From assembly GCA_026929865.2 (NCBI GenBank), contig CM049413.1, positions 16,709,501 through 16,773,500 of the forward strand: DNA of 64,000 bases. The letters run 5' to 3'. The DNA comes from Hyperoplus lanceolatus (taxonomy: Eukaryota; Chordata; Actinopteri; Uranoscopiformes; Ammodytidae). Both the position numbers and the translations under genes were made by a program. Below are positions 25,644-38,382 of the stretch, piece after piece (within the stretch, counting starts at the first letter, position 1; the number at the start of each line of letters is the position of its first letter). The notes under the pieces were generated by a model. That model saw only the letters and a program-made list of their open reading frames with translations, was not told where the DNA came from and searched no databases.

Positions 25644-26147
25644 CCAATAACTATCGTGCATATGGACATTTGAGTGACCCATTAAGACCGGTTTGAAAGA
25701 AATAACGTGTGTGTAAATGAATCTTAATTTGATCTTAAATGAGGCAACATACACTAGCCCATAACTCAAGGACCTGTGGCTGGCCCCGAGCGTCTTTGCA
25801 GACACGCCCTAACCGCCGGCGCTGCCATGCTTCGCGTAGGAGGAGGAGGACCGGGTGAAAGTGGAGCTGAAGAGGGAAAGGGAAGAAAAGCGTCCGTCCC
25901 CTGTCAGAAGAATTCGGGGCTCGTCCTTTAGACCTTACGTCAGTCGGGAGTCTTTAACAGGCCGTTCAGACGCGCTGCGGACGTAGACAGACAGACACAC
26001 ACAGAGAGAGAGAGAGAGAGCGGTGCTGTGTACGGAGATGACAGCGACGGCACGAGCGGGATGTAGCGCACCTGTGGAGAGCGGCGCGTGGAGCTTTTAA
26101 AACGGGACTCATTCCGGATTCAATGCATTTGCGCTTCCTCACCAGTG
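25644..26147 (+). promoter_or_regulatory. ccn4: ccn4 promoter and 5'UTR, GC-rich
   Basis: From about 25780 the DNA becomes CpG-rich. TTACGTCA (25935-25942) is a CRE-type site. A purine run with (AG)n (26000-26019) lies in the likely 5'UTR, and TTTTAAAA (26096-26103) is TATA-like but close to the start codon. Mammalian CCN4/WISP1 is reported to be activated by Wnt-1 through a promoter CREB site; the CRE here would fit. The transcription start is not determined. Confidence 0.55.
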
Positions 26148-26195
26148 ATGAGTTGGCTCCTGTTGTGGATTCTAACTGCAGCCGGGATTCAACAG
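26148..26195 (+). CDS. ccn4: ccn4 exon 1 coding part (signal peptide)
   Basis: Sixteen codons, [16 protein letters not shown], hydrophobic, then donor gtgggt. An upstream out-of-frame ATG lies at 26123. Confidence 0.9.
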
Positions 26196-29100
26196 GTGGG
26201 TGACAGAGGATAGATTTGTAAACAAAAAAAAATTAAACTTTGCATACAGAGGAGCAATGAGGTGAATTAATAATAGGAAGTTGTTCTGAAAGTATGCATC
26301 TCTGTAGCCGATTGACTATTGAAGGTGCTAGTTACACCATGAAAAGCTGCAAAGTTACTAAAGTACAAAAAAAAAAGATTTTAGTTTGCAATAGCCTACT
26401 TCTCATTGACTTCTGGCCCTCTTTATGTCATTTTCCCAACTTTTGCTACATCATCACTATAGAGTTTTGTATGTAGTTTATCTGTATGGGGACTTGACAT
26501 GTGTGCTTGTAACTAAATGTTTCTTTAAGATTACATATGCGAATTTAATGACATCAAAAAGGAGTCGGTTATATCTGTAGGCTATAAGAACTACAACTTA
26601 ATGTAATTTAATTATGACTCCGAAGTGACGATATCGTGCACTTGTTTTGATTGGCTGTTTTCCCTCCGGTTCCTGGCTAATGAATATCATCCTCCTGATA
26701 GAAACTTATTATACGGTATCCATTGTTATTCGTCTGTCGTGTGGATGTGGGCCCAAAATCTACTAGCCCAAAAAGTTAGTGCTGGTTGACTTTGTAAGGC
26801 AAGTCTCATTGTCTTGGTATTAAAAAGATAAATTGATAAAGGCCTAATGTCTCTGATATCCCAGACGAGAAGTCCCTCTTGTCGTCATCAATCACTCACT
26901 CAATTAACTCAGAGTGAGATGCTGTCAGTTGATTTACTGCAGCTTCACCAAACATCGTTTGTTATATTTTAGTGCCACCTCGTGGTTATAGCCTATAGGC
27001 TAAACAACTTTTTCTTATTAGCTTTTCCTGTGTCCCCAATGTTCAATCGATCCTCCATTTAGGCTATCTATCATCAGTTGTGGATCAGCTTTTAGAAATT
27101 GGATGTGTGGTTAACAGTGCCACTAACGTTGCCAAATATGTTAGTTTATTCTATGTTTATTTTTATTTTTGTAGTCAGATGTATGGCCTGCATTTAGGCT
27201 TTACAGCAACTGGAAAAGTAATCAGTGACACAATACATTAATTACAAGAGTAGTATTAACATTTTTCCACGGAATGTTATTATTATCTCTTTAGATGATA
27301 ATGAAATATAGTAATGCAATCAATTTATTTACTTTGAACATGTAGTACAATACTTTCTAAATAAATTTAGTCAAAAAAAGATAAACAGTTGCAGGATGAC
27401 GAGATTAGGCAACGTTATCGTAAAGAACTTGTGAATCTCCTCCACTCACTCTGCTTTCTTTTCTTTGTTGGAGTGATGGACCACTTTTGAGCAGTTTTTT
27501 TGTCGATTGTTTTTCTGCTCTGCAAATAATCCTGATGGCTGTATGCTAAACTAACCTATCTGAGAAATGGCTCTGTGGCAAGGGCCCGATTAGAACTAAT
27601 TTATATGCGTTAGCTTTCTGCACCCTAATTCCATTGAAGTGCAGAGAACGAATTTAGGGATGTGATAAAGGGAACAGCTTGCATAAGATGATTAAGCATG
27701 TTCCCCCACAATTCATTGTTGATAAAGTGTGCATGCACATGCGTTGGTGCACTGTGCATGGGTGTGTGCGTCTTTGTGTTTGTGTGTGTCTTGCATGGTT
27801 CAGAAGCTCCTTACTAAAGTGCATTGCTTTGCAGTTCGAAGCATATGGAGGTTATTATGATTTATGAGTATGCAGACAGATTTAGACATCCAATGTCCTG
27901 TCAAGATCAGCCAACAGTGTGGCAATTATAACGGAAATGGTGTCTGCTACAGCTCCAGACCTTCATGATTTTATCACTACATCATGGCCATTAAAACTGA
28001 GGTACTTTGAATTTCTCGAAGGATGTAAATGTGCAATGTATTTGCAGCAGAAATGTTATGTAACTTCTCTTCGCCAGGAAGCCAATCTCAGTTCCTCATT
28101 CCTTGAACAACAGCGACCCAGAGTTCATCATTCTGGCATTTTGTCAATCACGCCGTGTTCCCAAAACAAAGCATGGATTTAATTTGGCCTCTATGAAGGG
28201 ATATTTGTTTAGAAAGTTTCCTCTGCTGAGATTCACTCAGGACAAACCTCCAATTGCTAGGCTGTTAATGGGACTCATGCGGCATGTTTTAGTGAGAACA
28301 TCTGCTTTTAAGAGCTGCAGAGCTCTTGACTGTGTGATCTTGGCCTCATCCAGCAGCTTGTATTAGTCAAAACAGGCTGAAGAGGGGGGGACAATTGACT
28401 TTCCTTGGCAGGATTTTGTAACTGCCCATTTGCAGATTTCAAATATGCGGAAGGAACACTTCCAGAGTTCGAAACATGTACACAACATAGTCATTGATTT
28501 AACAAGATTAACTCAGCTGGGTGTTTTAATTCATCATTTCTTTACCCTATTTGATTTATTGCAGAGCATTAGCAAGCATTAGCGGGCTGCTATGTATTTC
28601 ATCCATGGAGTCAGTGTAAGGCAGAGGTGTGTGAGCTCATTTGGATCAGCAAAGGTTGCCAAATAGGGCAGAATGTGAGAGAATTTAGGATTAAGGATAT
28701 ATACAACATTGCCTTACCATCGGGAGTAAAATATGTCTCACATGATGAAGGATGCCATTTAGATTTTTTTGCAAAAAACACAGAGACAGAGCAGTTATGG
28801 AAGCCTGTGACTTTGTTGTGGGATTATTTTTTCTATGTGAAGGGGGTTTGTTCATTTGTGATTGTACAGAGTTAAAAGAAAAGGAACTGCACATCATACT
28901 GAATTAAGCTTTTAAGAAAGTTGTAATTTGTGCTTCCCTTTATACACCTAATTTGCCCACTCTCTTCTCTCCAGGCCTACTCCCAGAATTCCACTGCCAT
29001 GCCTCCTGCAGCAGCCCTCACATCCCCAACGGCAGACCCGTACAACCGGAAACAGTACTGCAAGTGGCCCTGCGAGTGTCCCGCGGTCACCCCCGCGTGT

Positions 29101-30863
29101 CCGCCGGGTGTCAGCCTCCTATTGGACGGCTGCGACTGCTGCAAGGCCTGTGCCCAACAGGTGGGCCAGGTGTGCAACGAGGCGGACACGTGCGACTACC
29201 ACAAGGGACTGTACTGTGACTACAGCTCGGACAAGCCTAGGTACGAAAAAGGAGTGTGTGCATGTAAGTGTCACTCACAGAAAAACCGAACCAAAAACAA
29301 ACAGCAGCTGTCACACAGCAGGGAGAGCTTTTTAGTTTATTTTCTGATGTGGTTATTTTTAGCCTCACTGTCCCTCGCAGCACCACTGACTGTAAGCCAC
29401 CAGATGTTTTTGCTGACATATACACAATGGTTGTCACAGTAACAACTAATGCATCACATGAACAGAATGTTTTAATGCTTTTCAATGTTTCCTGCTATAT
29501 ACCACAGGCAGCAGCATAAAGTATTTCAGCTTCTTCGATTTGTGTTTGTGTTTTTACTAGTTTTTAACTGCATGATGCATTTTCATACAGATGCAATAAG
29601 TTAGAAGTCATAATATATAGGCTGTGGATCATATTACAAACCACATCATTTTATGATGTTCTTTCCTAACCTTAGCCCACAATAATGTCTAATCTTTCTA
29701 AGTTAGACAATCAGTATGTCATTTTTCACACTCAAAATAGAGAATTTGGGGTTGCACATTACAATTTAGTAACTTGGCAACGTTTTGATGGTCATATCAT
29801 TCACACATACTTCTGTGAAGAAACTTCTCTCTGTCACTGATATTTGAACAAAATAAAAAGTTTTATTAACTGGTTTTTACCTTTTAAGAATATTTTCATT
29901 CACAACAATGGATAGTTAAAGTGAAGATGTTATTACAGATTATTTTTAAATTTGCAGCAGTGCCTTACATATTTCTATAATATGTGGCCGCTTGTCTGTC
30001 CTATCTGCCAGATATGTCGGGAACAGGCTGCGAGCACGATGGAGTGATCTACCGCAACGGGCAGAGCTTCAAGCCCAGCTGTAAATACCAGTGTGTGTGT
30101 GTGAACGGTGCCATCGGCTGTGTGTCGCTGTGCTTGGAGTCCAAGCCTCCGAGAGTGTGGTGCCAATCCCCACGCCGGGTCAAAGTGAAGGGACAGTGCT
30201 GTGAGAAATGGATCTGTGATGAACCCAAAAGAGGGCGCAAGACGGCACCGCGCCATGCAGTAGAGGGTAGGACACCTCAGGGCGTATATACTGGGAGTGG
30301 GACGTTGTGGCCTATGTTTTTCTTTTTTTTACACGTTTCAATAGTACTGCCAACCCTCCTAACTTCCTTCCAGCTTTGTGAAATGCAACACAGTTCATGT
30401 GTTGAGTCTGAAAACACCAAGGCAAGCTAAATCAAAGTGTGCGTATTGAAAGTATTGAAAGACAACACAAAAACTAGGAAGTCTACTGCTAGGAGTAGAA
30501 TTGGGTCATTATTCAAAAAAGATTAGAATATTTTAATTGATTTATATATAAGCTTGTTATGTAAACTGATGCTTAGGGTCAAGAGGCTTTTAAAGGACTC
30601 GTTACTATCCATGAATAGATGCAGCTCTATAAACTTAATTCTTAGACCAGATGAATATATTGTACATATCATGTTCAAAGGTCAAAATGCAATGTATAAA
30701 AAATAACTCCTCTATGGCCTCTTTTTGACTTCCTATTGTTTCAACTACAGTAAACAACTGAAATGAATTCATACAAATAGAACATTTTATGTTTATAAAG
30801 TAGAGAGAGAGAGAACACCAGCTGTGTTTGAAATTGGTATTCAAAAAGTCCAGGAGGATCATG

Positions 30864-30901
<38 letters not shown>

Positions 30902-32320
30902 ACGCGGTGTGCGTGCGTGTGCGCGCAGGGACAGACCAATCCTTTCCTGTGGAAGCCCTCACACTGTTTTTGGCTCATTGCCAGTCTCCAGGCATTTAGT
31001 GCAGCACTGTTGCAGAGGGAATAATGTGAAAGTAGATCTCTTTGTGTTGCGTAAAGAGGACACAAATCGGTTCCAGATTGCTAGGCAAAACACAACTTAA
31101 AATTGACGATTTAGGCAGTAGAAATGGATGCAGAGTATGGTAAAAGATGACATGCTATATAGGGCAAGAACTGTCTGTACTGGTCTTCAATAAAAATGCA
31201 CTAGTTCTTTATTTTGCTAAAACTTTATTTAAGTTAAGTTTATGGCTTTGTGTTGGACCAAAGATCTAGCAGTGTGATATTTATAGCAGTTTGTAGACAT
31301 GGCCTTTTTTTACCTCTTGTCTCTATGTTGACCCAGAATCCCCAGCCGAGACCAGGAGCTGGCACAAGAACTGCATTACCCAGACTACCTCATGGGGCCC
31401 CTGCTCCAGGACCTGTGGCCGAGGCGTGTCCCTGAGGGTCTCCAACGCCAATGAGCAGTGTGAGCTGGTCAAAGAGGCTCGCCTGTGCACCCTGCGGCCC
31501 TGTGATGTGGACATCACCAAACACATCAAGGTAAGAATCCTGTCAAACACCTAGAGCAGCCAAAAAGGATGATTGCATGATAAAGATAGGACTTTATAGG
31601 TGCACTATGTAACTTTGTAATGTGTCTGTGAAGTAATGTTAATTCTCATAACTGAATAAACAAACTTTTTTTCTCACATTGGAAATTGGAACCCTAGAAC
31701 ACTGTTTGAAGTTAGAAAGCTAGCTATGAAAAGTTACTGTTCCATTGTTTGTTCTTTACAGCAGCAGGACCCACCGGTTTGCTGACAAACATAATCTAGT
31801 CTTACGTTTGGTTCCCGGTGCCTCAAAATAATATTGTTTTGATTTATGATTAACCAAAAAGTTACATGTAGAGTAAATATATTTTGGAAACTAACTGCAG
31901 GCTCTGCAAATGTAAACAAATCCCCCTCCGCTGAAAACTGCATAGTGTACCTCTTAAAACGTCCACCCCCCCTTCCTTTCCTTTCCTTTCCTTTCCTTTC
32001 CTTTCCTTTCCTTTCATTAGCCGGGAAAGAAATGTCTGAACATCTACAGAGAGGAGCAGGCCTCAAACCTCACCATCTCCGGCTGCACCAGCAAGAAGCA
32101 GTACAGGCCCAAGTACTGTGGCGTGTGCACTGACGAGCGCTGCTGCATCCCCTACAAGTCCAAAACCGTCAATGTGGATTTCCAGTGTCCCAGCGGCTCG
32201 GGATTGACCTGGAAGATGCTGTGGATCCAGGCCTGCTTCTGCAACCTCAGCTGCAGAAACCCCAATGACATCTTCCAAGAGCTGGAGAATTACTATGGTT
32301 ACCCAGAGGTCATGAACTAA
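26148..32320 (+). CDS. ccn4: CCN family member 4 (WISP1)
   Basis: Secreted cysteine-rich matricellular protein of the Wnt/beta-catenin response; it binds proteoglycans and integrins and acts in bone, fibrosis and repair. Coding exons 26148-26195, 28975-29263, 30012-30266, 31337-31530 and 32021-32320 join in phase to 361 aa (human 367). Residues 1-16 start the signal peptide ([13 protein letters not shown]); IGFBP domain about 45-112 with GCDCCKAC at 68-75 (human GCECCKMC); VWC about 113-190; TSP1 about 210-255 with [12 protein letters not shown]-terminal cystine knot from Cys267 with [14 protein letters not shown] and [15 protein letters not shown]. All four introns are GT-AG. The start has a purine at -3. 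NDRG1 tail-to-tail downstream is the human order. The a/b teleost paralogue is undecided. Confidence 0.96.
26196..28974 (+). other. ccn4 intron 1
   Basis: Longest ccn4 intron. No exon or transposon recognised inside. Blocks near 27530-27690 and 28290-28480 look unique and moderately GC-balanced and could hold enhancers, which cannot be tested here. Confidence 0.6.
28975..29263 (+). CDS. ccn4: ccn4 exon 2 (IGFBP domain)
   Basis: Acceptor cttctctccag, donor gtaagt, ends in phase 1. Encodes a Ser/Thr/Pro-rich linker and the twelve-cysteine IGFBP-like domain ending PRYEKGVCA. Confidence 0.96.
30012..30266 (+). CDS. ccn4: ccn4 exon 3 (VWC domain)
   Basis: Acceptor tctgccag, donor gtagga. Encodes [20 protein letters not shown] through [20 protein letters not shown] and a basic KRGRKTAPR hinge. 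The exon human WISP1v skips corresponds to this one; 255 nt and equal phases make skipping frame-neutral here too. Confidence 0.96.
30866..30900. repeat. (GT)n microsatellite in ccn4 intron 3
   Basis: About 17 GT units followed by GTGCGTGCGTGTGCGC. Confidence 0.9.
31337..31530 (+). CDS. ccn4: ccn4 exon 4 (TSP1 repeat)
   Basis: Acceptor gttgacccag, donor gtaaga, ends in phase 0. Contains [19 protein letters not shown] and [10 protein letters not shown]. Confidence 0.96.
31598..31952. mobile_element. MITE-like element in ccn4 intron 4
   Basis: Ends AGGTGCACTATGTA and TGCATAGTGTACCT are inverted repeats (12 of 14 match). The GGTGCACTATGTAACTTT type end is common among small fish DNA elements. 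Its right end lies about 20 bp from the microsatellite at the exon 5 acceptor. Confidence 0.5.
31974..32015. repeat. (CCTTT)n pentanucleotide repeat, ccn4 polypyrimidine tract
   Basis: About eight CCTTT units ending four bases from the exon 5 AG. It is the only pyrimidine tract for this acceptor. Confidence 0.95.
32021..32320 (+). CDS. ccn4: ccn4 exon 5 coding part (cystine knot)
   Basis: Acceptor ctttcattag lies directly after a (CCTTT)n microsatellite that serves as polypyrimidine tract. Encodes 99 residues with the conserved CT-domain cysteines, stop TAA at 32318-32320. Confidence 0.97.
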   Translation, partial: PGKKCLNIYREEQASNLTISGCTSKKQYRPKYCGVCTDERCCIPYKSKTVNVDFQCPSGSGLTWKMLWIQACFCNLSCRNPNDIFQELENYYGYPEVMN

Positions 32321-32857
32321 CTATACACTCCAGGCTCTGTTTCCTTATGAATTGTTCTTGGTGTTGCATTTTGTAATGTGTGTGATTTTCTTATGGTCTT
32401 TTTTTTCCTATTGGAAAAATATGTAAATATGAAATATACTCGTGTCTCCAAAATGGATTCACAAAGCATGATTTGAAGAATATTTTGAAGAACTGCTTTG
32501 CAAATAAAACAAAATATATATATACATTCATCCGGTGAGTGTGTGAAATATTGCAGGCTTAATTTATTTATGATGCTTTTTTTTGTATATTTAATAATAC
32601 ATGTAGCACTCTTGAGAGGCTTTAAAGTACAGCCTAGCAGTCGCTTTCTTTAAACTCACAAGTCAACTTAATACTACTAAGCTTTGCTGTACATATTTTC
32701 CATCCTATTTTATGAAATGTAATAAAAAGGTCAGAAACAAACTGAGATGCCAAAGACAAAACCTTATCTTGGAACCACACATTTAAATATGCAATAAAGA
32801 CAGGATCAGGGAAGATGAGTTACACGGTTTTTTTTTTATTGTAATTTTTTTAATAAA
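32321..32857 (+). other. ccn4: ccn4 3'UTR with several polyadenylation signals
   Basis: AATAAA occurs on the plus strand at 32503-32508, 32721-32726, 32793-32798 and 32852-32857. The first lies about 180 bp after the stop codon. Which is used is unknown; the later ones interleave with ndrg1 signals on the other strand. Confidence 0.6.
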
Positions 32858-34126
32858 TACAAACTGTTATGTCATTTATTTAATGCTTTTCTACAGCATT
32901 AGACGGTTGTGCATCGCATCTTTACAAAGCTGTGTATGTGTTCTAAAAAGCAAAATAGTTTTTCTGTAGTGCAAGTACAATACGGGAGTAGAAGGTGTCA
33001 GGTAAGTTCTATGGCTACCCTCATGTTAACATGTGGACCTATCACTTCACTCGCCCAATCATCTACCACCACAAAGGAGCATCACATCTAAACAAGTGAA
33101 CAATTCCATGGCACATCTTTGTTCCATTGTGCTTGATTGCATATAAATCATTGTAAAAAAAAGAAAGAAAAAATTACTTGTTTGTCTGAAGCCACGATCC
33201 ATTAATAAAGCATACGATGTAAAAAGCATTCAAATTTCCATTTCAGAATGTGTTTTGATCCATGACAAAGCATACAGTTTCATTGGAATGTATAGTAAAA
33301 AATAATCATTTGATTCCTGAAGAGATTTTTAAGTTAATCGGTGAACAAATGTACATGTTTTGAAAAAAAAAAAACTCAAGGATAATGGACATTGGCAAGA
33401 TGAAACAATGTTATCCACTGCATACACATGATATACATGAAGTCAGTCCCTTAATATTTCAAAGTTACATAGCAATTAGTATAGTGCCTCCCCCTTTTTT
33501 TCTCCACATATGCACCTATGTAAAAATGAAAACGCGTTAAAACATTGAAAAATAAAAAAATAACTGATCAAACAATTACAGTCAGAACAGAAAACATTTA
33601 CAGTAAGGTATATTTGAGAAAAGCTGTGTCAATATGGTAAAAATGGATAAAAACAGGAAGAGAGGGAATGCAGAAATGGAAATTACATTTTTATTTTTTT
33701 GTTATACGAGCGATAAATGTACAATCTGGTGTACTTGTAGCCACAGCTTTTTCCAACATTCTCTGCATCGGTGTCCCCAGATGCTGCGTTGCCCCTAACT
33801 ACACATTCGCCTGACTAAAAGGAGCTGAGGAGATTTTTTCACTTGAGATATGTTTGAGTCCCTCAGAATGGACAAAACTAAGCATACAGTTGACCCTTTA
33901 CCTCTCGCTCAAATGACATCAGATTTAAAATGGGGGCATCTCAGCTGCACAGAATAATCTTAGCAGGTGAGTGTCCATTGTACGTTTCTACAAATCCAGG
34001 TTTGCTATCTTTGCATATGTGCATACTAGGAATGCGTGTGTGTCAGTTAGAGGCAGCGCAGCACTAAGCCGAAGGGACCTTTGAAGAGGTTTGGGTGTGT
34101 CTTGGGAGATTGGAGAGGCTCTCACT
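32835..34126 (-). other. ndrg1: ndrg1 3'UTR with polyadenylation signals
   Basis: Minus-strand AATAAA at 32875-32880 and 32835-32840 would end a 3'UTR of about 1.25 kb from the stop codon at 34127. No other gene or repeat is recognised in this AT-rich block. Confidence 0.6.
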
Positions 34127-34350
34127 TTAGCAGGACACTTCAGTGGACTTGGGCACGGCTTGGTCCACTTTGCCGTCCATGGAGCCGGCCGTGTGGGAGC
34201 GTGCGCGGCTGCGGTTGCCCTCGTTGGTGTGCGAGCGTGAGCGATTCCCCTCGTGAGTGTGGGAGCGGGAGCGGTTGCCCTCGAAGGACGTGATGCTGGC
34301 GCCAGAGGCAGTGCGGGAACGGGCCAGGCGGGTCATGGAGGCAGCAGGCA
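34127..34350 (-). CDS. ndrg1: ndrg1 last coding exon (phosphorylated repeat tail)
   Basis: Acceptor ccttcttag. Encodes [20 protein letters not shown], then three repeats [20 protein letters not shown] and [10 protein letters not shown], ending KSTEVSC. The third repeat has an inserted Ala-Arg. Stop at 34127-34129. Confidence 0.97.
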
Positions 34351-37300
34351 CTAAGAAGGGGGAGAGGAGGAGGATTGAGTACATGCACTGCTTTTTAAAG
34401 GAGCATTTGTACTGTTTACTTCACCAAACACATCTCAGAGCTATAGCCAATTGTTTAACTTGCAGATTAGGATTTCAAAAACCTATAAGCATACAAAATG
34501 CAATGTATAGTTCATGTTTATGTAGTAGTATTGAATACCCAATTTTATATTATACAGTACAACACAAATGACACCGTGACACAGGCCATTTTACCTAAAA
34601 AGTGACAATTTTCTCTTTTTTTAATTCAAGTAAAGTTTAGAATGTCACTCGGGTGGTTTAAATCTAAATGCTTCGTCCGCTAATGTTCTCTGCACTCTCT
34701 CTGTGTGGTACAATAAACATCTGGCGTCGACCTTAGGCCGAGTCCAAGTTACACCCCAGTGAGCACAAGGGTCATTTATTAACCAACACCGAGGGGGGAA
34801 GAGGAGAATGTAAGGCCAAAGATCTTCATCTCACCACAAGGTGGCAGGGTTTTTATATGCAACTGTGTAGGGAGTGGAGAAAAATGTAACCGCAACACTT
34901 CTTGAGAATTGCTTGTGACCAAGGTAAACAAACAACAAAAGCAATATTTTGAAAGCCTTGACTACTTACTGTATCCCATGCCTTGAATGAAGTACTTAAA
35001 AGCTTCTGTCAGTTTGGCAGGCTGCAAAAGGAAAACACAAGGAGCGAGATAATCACTCCGCTTGCCTTTAATGATCACACTTTTTGACATTTTTGTATAC
35101 ACAACATTGGCTTAAATCCTCATCCGGCAGCTTACTAAGCAGGGTCTGAGATATGACAGCTGCTATGAGCAGGTGTAGGGCAGATTGGAGGATTACAATA
35201 TGACAAATGTGGTTCATGTCTGCTACTAGCTAATGCACTTTAGATTAACATTATCAGTGTCTGGCCAAGCCGCTATTTCTGTCACACACACAAACAAACC
35301 CAGCCATACACACCTGGTCAACCTGGGGCATGCCTCCACAGTCGGACATCTGGAGAGAGAAGAGGAAAACACAAAAGAGGACATTGCATTAAGAGTGTTG
35401 ATGCTTGTACACTCGCACAGCATCGGACACACGCCATTACCCCCCCATTACTCTGGACACTTCCCATTAGGAACACACCAAAACACCTTGTCACCGCCTC
35501 ATCTGGTCGGTGTTCCTAATAGACCCCGGACAGTTAACCCCAATAAATGGCACCCAATTTTAGCTCTCTTAGCCATTTGGTTTTTCAGTTGTGGATCATA
35601 AAAGGTTGCCATAGGCCAATACAAGTAGGTCAGCTGCAGCATAAACGCACGTCGCCTCTGAGGACGCATTCAGCTTTTGCCTGCACCCCTGGTTAATATG
35701 TCACCGGATAAATGCTGAGCCACTGGAATCTTATCAGCCGATGCCTTTCCGTCAAGGCTATTATAATCTGAATGAGGATATGAAGCAAGGGGGCGGAGGG
35801 GGAGAGTGTGGACTTTACCTTGAGCAGGGTAGTCTTTGTTGGGTCCAGCTTGGTGTTGCACTCAACCTGTGGGTAGAAATAAAACTATTGAGATAATTTC
35901 TCCTATGATTAGCTAACATAGTGTTCAGGTTGAATATATACACTGATGTGATAACATATGCATTTAAAATGTAACATTATTGTTAAATATAATTTGAAAA
36001 TAATGTGTCACCTATAGTCCCTGGATATGGTTAATAAACACTGACAGAACAGAAAGGCTGTTGGGGTATTTGAGGCCTCCCTAAGCTAAAAGCAGTAACG
36101 GATTAAAAAAACAACTCTGGGTCACTTAATTTCTGTTCCCAACTTTGTTCTCGTCTCTAAGTCATGTTAGACTGTTGTCCCTAAGCGTTAAATCTTGGCC
36201 GTAAGCAGGTGACTTAAGTGAACTCAAAACACGTCCCACACGAGTTTGTGTGAAGTGGTGCAACCATTAGCATTGGAGCCTGGCTTTCTAATGGTGGTGT
36301 ATAAGATGGCGCCTCAACTCACCACAGCCTCCACAGCAGGAGAGCTGTCGCCAACCACCAGCAGAGAAGGGCACCTGAATATGGGAAAGACATAGCCTAT
36401 AGTTACAAATCAGCATTGGTGAAATATTATGCAAAATATAATATATGCTGCCTGATGATAACTCACTTGAGGGTTCTGACGTGGCTTCCAGGGACTGGCC
36501 TCTCAATCTCCAGATCCCTCCGGCTTTAAAAGAGAGACATTATGTTAGAGAAAGTCTCCAAATATTTTTAAATGGATTGTAAGTTAAGATTCTAAAAACA
36601 GTATTTCTGGCCCTGGAATGCCCAGTTCAAATGTTGCTTCACTGCCTATGTAAACAACATGTCAACTGATGTTTTCTTTACCTTTCGTATGCCTTGACAA
36701 AGAGATGCAGGTTGAACTGGTTCATGTCGTTGAGGATGTGGTGGCGGTATGTTCCCACCAGGTCCTGGTTGTGGTGGATCTCCTCCTGCAGGAGACCAAA
36801 CACAAAAACTCTAAAGACCTGGAAAATCTAGTTAACAGACACACTTAACAATGTATGTTAAGAAAATAAAAAATCTAAATGGTAAAAAATCTTAATGAGA
36901 ATTTGAATCTATACCTTTGAAAAGAGGTGGGTGATGATCGTGTCAGGCATGGCGTGAGTCAATCCGCTGAGCTGAAGAAAAAAAAAATAAGAAAAAAACA
37001 CAATTGACACAATTTTCCTTTAATGAAGCATTTATCTGTTTGTTAGCTCTGCCACTCAGCAATCCTCAGTCACCAGCTAACTAAGTGTGCATGTATGAGC
37101 TGTGTCACCTTGTGTGCAGCCCAGTCCATCCATCCCTCAGCACAAGGGTTGATGTTAATGAGCAGCAGACCCTCTACCATGTTGGGGTAGTCAATCTGAA
37201 AACACACACAGACACACACACAACATGAAGTTTGTGATTTGTTTCTGTAACACACAATGTCACATTTGGCTACCTATGTGTGTGGGGGATATGGGTTCAA

Positions 37301-38342
37301 GTCATCATGCGTCATTTCTAATTGCATTTCAATTTCATTCTAAATTAGGTGGCATATTCTGTGTCACCTGTCTGAAACTCATTGTGATTGCTGCTTATTT
37401 TGGCCAAGATACATACTTATGCATAAACATACTGCGCAATGATGCACATTTGATTTCGTTAAGTCACAGGGATGGCTGCAGCAAGGAGTTAAAAGTTGTA
37501 TCTCTTTGGCAGCCTTGTGTCAACAGAGTGAAGACTTCCCAGTGAGCACAGTGTTAGTGTTGAGAGGCTTTGGAACATTCCTGAGGCTTTTCTGGCTCAG
37601 CAGGCTCAAGCAATAAGCGGCGTTATATTGCCAAATTCAGCAACAACAAAAAAAAAGCTAAAACATTAGCTGGACCCTAATAATCCAAAAATGATTACAG
37701 CTCATAATGATCAAGCCTGGATGAGAGAGAGGGGAGGAGGGGTGGAGGGACTTACGGCGAATCTGGTCAGGATGTAGGCCCCGGCTCCAATGCCCATTCC
37801 GATGACAGTCTTCAGCCTGCGCGTGGACATACACGGATACTGTTAGAAAAACACGCTAGAAGAGATCCTAAATTTGAGCGTGAACAGTCGGTGTGAAAAA
37901 CTGCAGCTCAATTTACCCAAAGTGCTTCATCACCAGTGGGAGGGTCTCAGCGACTTCGTCCATGGAAGGGTACTCATATCTGGGGAAACAATAAGCATAT
38001 TTCTTTTTCAAACAATTAGTTAACAATTTATAAATAACTTAATCTAATCACTGATCTATATTGCTCCTTATTGTTGCTATTAATAGCTATCTATCCTTCA
38101 CTATCTGTTTCCCTATCATGTTCAGTCCAGGTATTGTTATCATGAGGCAAAGTCCCACCAATCAAAGCAAGAGATTAGCCTGAACAAGATAAACACATGC
38201 CGGTACAGCACGCCTGTCAAATTAGGTCGTCTTAAGTATACCCACAGTGATCTTACTTGTCGGGTCAAAGGCCACAGACTGCTTGACATACATTAAGAGT
38301 GTGAGTGTGTGTGTGTTTCTGTCAGTGAGTGTGTGTTTTTGT

Positions 38343-38382
<40 letters not shown>

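Noticed and set aside
28953-29219. Plus-strand 88-codon frame as a separate gene
   Set aside because: It is the +1 frame of ccn4 exon 2; kept only as part of the upstream-ORF observation.
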